DNA of 64,000 bases from a virus. The stretch spans positions 1-64,000 of IMG/VR virus record IMGVR_UViG_3300026118_000019; one strand, 5' to 3'. The position numbers and the translations under genes were made by a program. A model generated the notes under the pieces. That model did no database searches and had not been told where the DNA came from. It saw only the letters and a list, made by a program, of their open reading frames with translations. Of the stretch, positions 59,481 to 64,000 are shown piece by piece. The stretch's first letter is position 1. Each line of letters opens with the position of its first letter.

Positions 59481-59492
59481 CCTGACCTGTCC
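59481..59492 (+). repeat. CTGACC intergenic motif, copy 11
   Basis: CCTGACCTGTCC stands next to the first arm of the inverted repeat at 59490. It is the only copy outside the late operon. Confidence 0.45.
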
Positions 59493-59556
59493 TACTTGAT
59501 TTCCCCCGGCCGCTTATCAGCGATTTTATGAGCGGGCAAAAAGTTGTCAAGTAGGA
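59490..59556. promoter_or_regulatory. Inverted repeat overlapping a leftward promoter
   Basis: TCCTACTTGA (59490-59499) and TCAAGTAGGA (59547-59556) are perfect 10-bp inverted repeats. On the minus strand TTGACA (59545-59550), a 16-bp spacer and TAAAAT (59523-59528) form a good promoter. The right arm covers the -35, so a repressor or activator could bind there. Alternatively the arms pair in RNA. Confidence 0.5.
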
Positions 59557-59585
59557 GCGCAACGGCGTCGTTGAAACGCGAGACG

Positions 59586-59605
59586 TGTCGGCTGGCCGAC
59601 ATTTT
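59586..59605 (+). terminator. Possible short terminator
   Basis: TGTCGG-CTGG-CCGACA (59586-59601) is followed by TTTT. The stem is short but perfect. It would end rightward read-through before the small-gene pair. Confidence 0.4.
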
Positions 59606-59640
59606 GGCGAGCGCCCGAAAAAAATTGATAATTGTCGGCG

Positions 59641-59669
59641 TTGCTTTTTTCGGCGGAGGGGTCTAGCAT
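59641..59669 (+). promoter_or_regulatory. Weak rightward promoter candidate
   Basis: TTGCTT (59641-59646), a 17-bp spacer and TAGCAT (59664-59669) lie 49 bp before ATG 59718. Both boxes are imperfect (3 and 4 of 6). Confidence 0.35.
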
Positions 59670-59717
59670 ACGCGGCTGGTTGACACGTCGTTGACCCGAG
59701 CGAAGGAGGTGGTTCGT

Positions 59718-60053
59718 ATGAGTCTTCAAGATCGAGCCCAACGTCAGTTCAGTGGAAGCGGCCACTACATTCAAGGCGGGAGTGCGCAGAGCGCACAGCT
59801 CGACCCACAGAAGTCTCCGTCCCCGATTAGTCTGTCGCCGCGCGATCTATTCGCCATTGTCGATGGCGAGTTGGTAAACGTGCTGGGCACGACCGACATT
59901 CCGGGCATGTCCCCGGCCTATTGGTGCAGTGACAACAACACGGGCGCGAGCGCAGCGGTGTCAGCGCGCGAAGCGGCCGTCTTCACGACGGCGCAGCAGG
60001 CGTTGCAGTTCCTGGAGCAGCAGCGACGGCAGCCCGGTCAGTCGATTCGGTAG
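59718..60053 (+). CDS. Unknown small protein, 111 aa
   Basis: ATG 59718 is chosen over an upstream in-frame start because GAAGGAGGT stands 7 nt upstream. The protein is hydrophilic, Gln- and Ser-rich, beginning MSLQDRAQRQFSGSGHYI, with LFAIVDGELVNVLGT in the middle. It is not recognised. It lies between regulatory sites, separate from the late operon. Confidence 0.55.
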   Translation: MSLQDRAQRQFSGSGHYIQGGSAQSAQLDPQKSPSPISLSPRDLFAIVDGELVNVLGTTDIPGMSPAYWCSDNNTGASAAVSAREAAVFTTAQQALQFLEQQRRQPGQSIR

Positions 60054-60069
60054 TATGATGCGATGCGTG

Positions 60070-60105
60070 GCGTCTGCTCACGGGGTGACAGCCGTGAGCA
60101 GACGC
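60070..60105 (+). other. Very strong 14-bp hairpin before a small zinc-finger gene
   Basis: GCGTCTGCTCACGG (60070-60083) pairs perfectly with 60092-60105 around the 8-nt loop GGTGACAG. No T-tract follows; the ribosome site GGGAGGAG begins at about 60107. A perfect 14-bp stem directly ahead of a ribosome site suggests an RNA-level control or stability element. Confidence 0.6.
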
Positions 60106-60124
60106 GGCGGGAGGAGTTGACCTG

Positions 60125-60274
60125 ATGTTTGAACGGACCACGAGTAAGGTGCAAGAAGACCACTGTTTCGAATGCGGCAAGCCGTGGATGGCGATTACGT
60201 TCACCAGCTACGGGGCCGCGATCCGGCGGTGCTATCACTGCTGGCTGAAGGTCTACAAGCGACGCACGGCCTAA
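60125..60274 (+). CDS. Small zinc-finger protein, 49 aa
   Basis: GGGAGGAG lies about 10 nt before ATG 60125. CFECG near residue 14 and CYHCW near residue 36 form a four-Cys zinc site. The ends are basic (LKVYKRRTA). It may bind RNA or DNA. It follows a very strong hairpin. The gap 60275-60431 shows nothing that I can support. Confidence 0.6.
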   Translation: MFERTTSKVQEDHCFECGKPWMAITFTSYGAAIRRCYHCWLKVYKRRTA

Positions 60275-60431
60275 CGTCGGAGGCGCTCCGTGATCGCCGA
60301 CGCCGGTGAAGCAAGGACCAGACGCTGAAGAGGCATGGCGCGATGTTGGCCGAAGCTGCTTTGGACTTACCTACCCTTCGTGACGGTCAACGTGACGGTT
60401 TGCGTCATCGGCGTCTCTTCTCCCATAATTT

Positions 60432-60896
60432 CTATGCAGCCCAGTCGACGACGCGTGGGTCTCGGGCCATGGCCCGTTCCAGGCCCCGCTGATACGAGTC
60501 GAGCGCCGTGCGCTTCGCCTCGTCCATGGCGGGCGTCCATTCCAGGGCCTGATACCTGGCCCATGCCCACGCAGCCTCTTCCTCGATAATCGTGAGCCGC
60601 ATCCACTGCGCCTCGCTGGTGGCGCGGTCCTTCTCTTGATACAGGTGGCCGTTCGGCGCGACGATATGCCCCATTTCGTGCAGTGTGATGGCATAGGTCG
60701 CGTCGTCGGTCACCGGTTCGGTGAAGATCGTTCGCAACTTCGGGAGCGACGTGCCTCGTGAATGTTTCGACGCCTGCCACAGTTCATCGTGGCCGAAGGC
60801 GAGGGCCAGCAAGCGGAGCTGCGCCCTGGTGGCGAGGTGAATCTTGAATCCCTTCGCCAGGTCGTTGACGTGGGCGATCTTGTCTTGGATCGTCAT
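60432..60896 (-). CDS. Zincin-like metallopeptidase, 154 aa
   Basis: On the minus strand ATG 60896 overlaps the previous stop (TAATG). TYAITLHEMGHIVAP near residue 70 holds the HExxH motif, and EEEAAWAWA further on offers the third ligand Glu. The size and layout resemble ImmA/IrrE or ArdC-type phage metallopeptidases that cleave host regulators or antirestriction targets. It is the last gene of the leftward operon. A second HEMGH protein is encoded in the virion effector block. Confidence 0.65.
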   Translation of the reverse strand: MTIQDKIAHVNDLAKGFKIHLATRAQLRLLALAFGHDELWQASKHSRGTSLPKLRTIFTEPVTDDATYAITLHEMGHIVAPNGHLYQEKDRATSEAQWMRLTIIEEEAAWAWARYQALEWTPAMDEAKRTALDSYQRGLERAMARDPRVVDWAA

Positions 60897-62710
60897 TACA
60901 GCTCCTTCGACAGCTGATATTCTGCTGCGCGCAGGATGACGCCGAACAGCAGGTCGCCAATGCGGTGCAGCATGCCGGGAATCACCACGGCGTTGGGATT
61001 CCATTCGGACTCCAGCACCGCGCCGAGCCCGAAGTAGCCCTTCAGAATTTTTCGGTTCTCGCCGGAGCCGTGGAAAAATTCTCCGTCGTAGTCGTATTTC
61101 GGTCCGCCCTGCGCGTCCAGGTCGATCCCGAAAGATTTGAGCACGTCGGCGGAGTGCTCGTAGCCAATCAGCGTGTAGAGCTGCGCAATGTCAGCGACCT
61201 CGTGCGTCAGATTCCGGCGCGGCACCACCGACGTCGCCGCCAACACGCCTTTCTGATCGTGGTGTCCCCCGTTGATGACTTTCCACCCGTTGACCCCGCT
61301 AATGAGACGGCCACTGTGCAACGCGCGGAAGTAGTCCGCACGCGACGCAGCCAGGTCGCCCTGGTAGTCGACCAGGTTGGTGGTTGGGTCCCGGAACACG
61401 CGGTAGTCCTTCCCGTTGTTGAGCACCGTGGACGCCGGATTGCGCACGGCGTCTTCCGGGTAGTGCGTGAGCACGCGGTAGTCGGTGTCCACCCCTTGGT
61501 CGATGAACTTGTGCATTTGCGCCAGCATTTCCGCCGTCGAGTTGCCGAGCCCGACGAAGAGCAGTCGCTTCCGGCGCAGCTGCTCCGCCGTCAGAATCTG
61601 CTGCCAACGCACGCCCAGCTTGCTGCCGTTCGTGGTCTTCATACGTCGCGGGTCAACGTCCGCCGGTTTCCCCACGCCCATGCAGTTAATGACGATGGGG
61701 TAGGTGGACGGCGTTGCCCCTCCGGTGAACAAGATTTGATGGGCGAACGGTTTCGGCGTGACCCCGTTGAGCGCCGCTTTGCTGGGAGTCTGGGCCATGC
61801 TGTCGACAAATGTGCGCACCGACGCGCCGTCCCCCGGCGCGGCCTTCAGCGTGGCCACGTTGAGAAAGGTCAGCTCGCGCGGGTTATTGCGGCTGCCTTT
61901 GTAGACGTTCTCTTGCGTCCAGATGCCCTTCGATGTGCCCTGCCGGTCGTAGAGGGTCAGGTTGTTGAAGCCCAGGACCCGCAAGCCGTAATGCACCATA
62001 GCCCCGGCCGGACCGTTGCCGATCACGCAAATCGGGGTCGAATGAATGTTGGGGATTCCCAACAACGGCGTGCCAGCGCCGACCAGGTTGGTGAGCGGCT
62101 TGAGCGTATCGCGTAGCCCGACGCCACTGAAGCGCGTCAGGTCCCCGCGTTGATACGTGGCTGCGTCAATCGCCAGGTTCTCGTCCGGTGTGCCACGATA
62201 CGGGCGGCAGGTAGCCGTATGCGTCGTGCCGTTCGACGACGCGAGCAGGTAGCGCAACGCGTCGGTAATCGGCTCGTCGGAATGCAGCACCCATTGGTGC
62301 ATGATGTTCCCCAGGTTGTGTGGGCCGAGTGCCCGCACCCCCGGTCGGAACCACTGCTTGTCGCGCAGCCATTGGTCAATGGTTTCGCGTGCGCTGGGCT
62401 GAGCAACGAGCGGTCGTCCCTTCAGTTGGGCCACGGCCGTGGTCGGCGCAGCGGTCGGCGGCACGAAAATCGATGAGAAGTCAGGGACTACCGTCAGGTC
62501 GTCCTTGTGTCGAATGATTGCGGTGTCATCGGCCACATTGACGTCCGAGAAGATGACGGTGTCACCAACCTTGAAGGCCAGACCTGGGTCACTGACGTAG
62601 CCACCTGTGGTGAAATATATACGTGACGGCCGTTCAATTCGGCGCTCGATCACTTCCTCCGCGCCATTCTTTTGCCGGAGGCCGTGGAGTATTACCCGTT
62701 CGGTTGCCAT
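60896..62710 (-). CDS. FAD/NAD(P)-binding oxidoreductase, FMO-like, 604 aa
   Basis: AAAGGAGCG precedes ATG 62710. Residues 1-215 have no clear fold (a beta-rich N-terminus and helices). Near residue 225, CVIGNGPAGAMVHYGLRVLG is an FAD-binding Rossmann motif. GIWTQENVY follows. A second nucleotide site, LLFVGLGNSTAEMLAQ, lies near residue 385, giving the two-dinucleotide layout of flavin monooxygenases and reductases. The 200-residue N-terminal extension is not typical of the family. Substrate unknown. It is unusual cargo for a phage. Confidence 0.7.
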   Translation of the reverse strand: MATERVILHGLRQKNGAEEVIERRIERPSRIYFTTGGYVSDPGLAFKVGDTVIFSDVNVADDTAIIRHKDDLTVVPDFSSIFVPPTAAPTTAVAQLKGRPLVAQPSARETIDQWLRDKQWFRPGVRALGPHNLGNIMHQWVLHSDEPITDALRYLLASSNGTTHTATCRPYRGTPDENLAIDAATYQRGDLTRFSGVGLRDTLKPLTNLVGAGTPLLGIPNIHSTPICVIGNGPAGAMVHYGLRVLGFNNLTLYDRQGTSKGIWTQENVYKGSRNNPRELTFLNVATLKAAPGDGASVRTFVDSMAQTPSKAALNGVTPKPFAHQILFTGGATPSTYPIVINCMGVGKPADVDPRRMKTTNGSKLGVRWQQILTAEQLRRKRLLFVGLGNSTAEMLAQMHKFIDQGVDTDYRVLTHYPEDAVRNPASTVLNNGKDYRVFRDPTTNLVDYQGDLAASRADYFRALHSGRLISGVNGWKVINGGHHDQKGVLAATSVVPRRNLTHEVADIAQLYTLIGYEHSADVLKSFGIDLDAQGGPKYDYDGEFFHGSGENRKILKGYFGLGAVLESEWNPNAVVIPGMLHRIGDLLFGVILRAAEYQLSKEL

Positions 62711-63165
62711 TGAAACTCGCTCCTTTCAGTGTGCCGTGTGTGGTGCTCAATCCAGAGCGCCCACAGCATGGGCACGGTGACGACGGTGTTGTAGAACAAG
62801 TGCAGTTCGATTCGCGGCCACCACAGTTGAATGATGCTCACCGGCACGGCGACGCCGAGCTGCGCTTGGACGAGCAGCAGCGAGTGTTCGAACAGGTGCC
62901 AGGTCTGCAACCAGCAGGCGAGCCGCCACCAGCCACTCGCGCGGCCGGTGATACCGTCCTGGTCGATCAGCGCCCACATGCCGAGATACATGGCGACGGC
63001 GAAGCCGTAGTGCAACCACTCCGAGTGCATGAGCCACGGAATCAGGAGCCCCACAAAGCCCATGGCGTGTGGGCGAGGCCAGCCCAGGACCCACACTTGA
63101 TAGGCTTGCGTGAGGTGCTCCACCCAGTGGAAGACGACGATGGTCATGCACACGCGTCGAGTCAT
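62692..63165 (-). CDS. Histidine-rich multi-span membrane protein, 157 aa
   Basis: ATG 63165 is chosen over the longer frame because AAAGGACAG lies upstream. There are four hydrophobic helices (AMGFVGLLIPWLM, YGFAVAMYLGMWALI, LACWLQTWHLFEHS, VTVPMLWALWI). Paired His and Glu residues lie at their ends (FHWVEHL, WHLFEHS, ELHLFYN), which could bind haem or metal. I recall a bacterial family with the HWVEH...ELHLFYN order but no function. It overlaps the flavoprotein gene by 19 nt, so the two may act together in redox chemistry. Confidence 0.65.
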   Translation of the reverse strand: MTRRVCMTIVVFHWVEHLTQAYQVWVLGWPRPHAMGFVGLLIPWLMHSEWLHYGFAVAMYLGMWALIDQDGITGRASGWWRLACWLQTWHLFEHSLLLVQAQLGVAVPVSIIQLWWPRIELHLFYNTVVTVPMLWALWIEHHTRHTERSEFQWQPNG

Positions 63166-63167
63166 GG

Positions 63168-63353
63168 TCAGTCGCTGTCCTTTCGCAGCGGGATATCCTT
63201 GAAATGCTCTGGGCGGTAGCCCCAGTGCCGGATCATGCGGTCCCGTTCCTTCTGGTCGTCGCACTTGCACGTGCCGTCAGGCCGGTAGTGCGTTGCCGCG
63301 AAGATGGTGAACGGGCAGTTTTTTATGTTGCTAAACAGCGCCAGACGCGGCAT
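63168..63353 (-). CDS. Small Cys-containing protein, 61 aa
   Basis: AAAGGAGCG precedes ATG 63353, the same ribosome site as the flavoprotein. The sequence has NCPFTIFAATHYRPDGTCKC and ends with KDSD. The three Cys could bind metal. It is not recognised. Confidence 0.55.
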   Translation of the reverse strand: MPRLALFSNIKNCPFTIFAATHYRPDGTCKCDDQKERDRMIRHWGYRPEHFKDIPLRKDSD

Positions 63354-63367
63354 TTTTTCGCTCCTTT

Positions 63368-63574
63368 CTACTTGTGTCGAACACTCACGGTGTTGGTGTC
63401 GTCGGCGATACCGGGCGTGCCGTATTTGCCGCCCATGTTCAGGACCCAGCCTCCGGCGCTGCATGGCATCACGGCCCGGCCGGAATGCTGCTTCCCGAAG
63501 CGGTCCACAATCGTGACGCGGTCGCCCGCGCGCACGGTGTCGATCAATGTTTTGGCTGGGAACGGCTTCATCAT
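63368..63574 (-). CDS. Small SH3-like protein, 68 aa
   Basis: ATG 63574 overlaps the previous stop (TAATG). Sequence TVRAGDRVTIVDRFGKQHSG with VMPCSAGGWVLNMG gives the strand order of a small beta barrel. The function is unknown. Confidence 0.55.
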   Translation of the reverse strand: MMKPFPAKTLIDTVRAGDRVTIVDRFGKQHSGRAVMPCSAGGWVLNMGGKYGTPGIADDTNTVSVRHK

Positions 63575-63783
63575 TAGCGGCCCCCTTCCTGGTAATACGC
63601 GTTCTGCTCGTCGCGCGTCAGTTCGTAGATAAACTCGCACTCGTTGCACGCGGCCACCACGGTGTCGACCATTTTGGTCGGCAGCGGCAGGTCCGCGTTG
63701 TGATAGCCAGGGTGATACGGCCGTTCGGTCAGTGCCGACGTGACGGTCATCGTCCCTTGGCATTCCGGGCAAGTCAGGTTCAT
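63574..63783 (-). CDS. YgiT-like zinc-finger protein, 69 aa
   Basis: The sequence CPECQGTMTVT near the start and CNECEF near residue 46 form a four-Cys zinc site, similar to the zinc domain of YgiT/MqsA antitoxins, but no DNA-binding HTH follows. It is first in the leftward operon. The ribosome site, GGGAGG, is good. Confidence 0.6.
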   Translation of the reverse strand: MNLTCPECQGTMTVTSALTERPYHPGYHNADLPLPTKMVDTVVAACNECEFIYELTRDEQNAYYQEGGR

Positions 63784-63842
63784 TTGGTGCCTCCCGTGTT
63801 GCGCTTGCGCGCTGTTCGAGTCTGTGTCTGAAGTGCGAAGAC

Positions 63843-63871
63843 AGTGTAGCCGAAACTATTAGTTATTGCAA
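63843..63871 (-). promoter_or_regulatory. Leftward promoter for the six-gene operon
   Basis: On the minus strand TTGCAA (63866-63871), a 17-bp spacer and TACACT (63843-63848) precede the first operon gene by 60 bp. Both boxes fit the sigma70 consensus at four to five positions. Confidence 0.65.
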
Positions 63872-63886
63872 CCGCTAGTTTCGGCT
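63848..63886. promoter_or_regulatory. 11-bp inverted repeat overlapping the leftward promoter (operator)
   Basis: AGCCGAAACTA (63848-63858) and TAGTTTCGGCT (63876-63886) are perfect inverted repeats with 17 bp between them. The arms flank the -35 and cover part of the spacer and -10. A dimeric regulator binding here would control the operon. Confidence 0.6.
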
Positions 63887-63892
63887 CACCGC

Positions 63893-64000
63893 TTATTTCA
63901 TCAAGTCCTTGAGCGCCGTGGGCTTGAAGTGCATGTCGCGTTCAACGCCCAGGCCGAAGCGACCCTTGAGCGCTTGCAGTTCCCCCAGGCTGAAGTAGCC
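63893..64000 (-). CDS. C-terminal end of a phage protein (partial)
   Basis: The minus-strand frame from the right edge ends at TAA 63895-63893. It gives 35 residues with GYFSLGELQALKGRFGLGVE, then RDMHFKPTALKDLMK. Small proteins with the pattern ERDxHFxP near the C-terminus are frequent in phages. The start lies outside. The stop is 7 bp from the inverted repeat, so this gene belongs to another leftward unit. Confidence 0.6.
   Translation of the reverse strand, partial: GYFSLGELQALKGRFGLGVERDMHFKPTALKDLMK

Noticed and set aside
60965-62116. Plus-strand frame of 383 codons opposite the flavoprotein gene
   Set aside because: The minus frame contains two dinucleotide-binding motifs and a good ribosome site; the plus frame has none.
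1-64000. CRISPR array, insertion sequence or integrase/attachment site
   Set aside because: I saw no regular direct repeats with spacers, no transposase and no integrase. The tRNA genes are complete and none shows a duplicated 3' end.

Overview
The window is a 64 kb piece of a double-stranded DNA tailed bacteriophage genome, probably lytic or of unknown lifestyle. It holds packaging, head, tail and lysis genes in order, a tRNA array and dense phage-style gene overlaps (ATGA, TAATG, GTGA). Base composition is GC-rich, Shine-Dalgarno sites are strong where present, and GTG and TTG starts are common. The head genes are Mu-like (portal of the gp29/DUF935 type, MuF domain, gpI-type protease, gpG-type protein). 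A long tape measure gene without a sheath gene suggests a siphovirus. No integrase, polymerase or repressor is visible. I cannot name the host; lipoproteins and a GH108-type muramidase favour a Gram-negative one.

Left end (1-4225): a NadM-Nudix gene and a NadV (NAMPT) gene form a two-step NAD+ salvage pathway. A promoter follows, then eight tRNA genes interleaved with two very small ORFs. Two of the tRNAs have leucine anticodons (GAG, CAG) on bodies that lack the long variable arm expected for tRNA-Leu.

Packaging (4269-10323): a beta-helix protein, a ParB-like protein, a terminase-small-subunit-like HTH protein and the large terminase. The terminase genes are split by a two-gene cassette on the opposite strand (GIY-YIG plus ribbon-helix-helix, and a second RHH protein). 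From 10328 to 27537 lie small genes (two cold-shock-like proteins, several zinc-knuckle proteins), three paralogues of one Rossmann-like family, a methyltransferase and a block of surface or fibre proteins. These include a secreted TIG/Ig-like protein, a glycine-rich protein and a 1303-residue protein with about 18 copies of a W-x-G-x-Y-P-D repeat plus two LamG domains.

Head and effector block (28078-38030): a 1975-residue protein fuses the portal to a MuF domain. The MuF part is split by two effector-like modules and followed by a thioredoxin-reductase-like flavoprotein that lacks the redox cysteines. The next three genes carry further modules: a conserved phage domain, JAMM-like, ADP-ribosyltransferase-like, zincin and ParB-like. 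Nearly every module is preceded by the same short tag, D-[WF]-[DN]-x-x-L-H-P-R-x-[DS]-x-G-[KL]-F, seen seven times plus one degenerate copy. The gpI-type protease gene lies directly downstream. I read this block as a set of virion-loaded effectors; the tag may be a linker, packaging signal or protease site.

Head, tail and lysis (38332-58909): protease, scaffold, decoration protein, major capsid, connectors, tail tube, tail assembly chaperones with a programmed frameshift, tape measure, LamG-bearing tail hub protein, endolysin, LysM protein and lipoproteins. A pyrimidine-rich CTGACC motif recurs at eleven gene boundaries, often next to hairpins.

Right end (58969-64000): convergent terminators, a candidate leftward small RNA with its own promoter and terminator, inverted repeats over promoters, two small rightward genes, and a leftward six-gene operon. 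That operon encodes zinc-finger and small proteins, a histidine-rich membrane protein, an FMO-like flavoprotein and a zincin, and is driven by a promoter embedded in an 11-bp inverted repeat. NAD+ synthesis, an NAD+-using ART-like module and two flavoproteins together suggest that this phage invests heavily in host redox and NAD metabolism.
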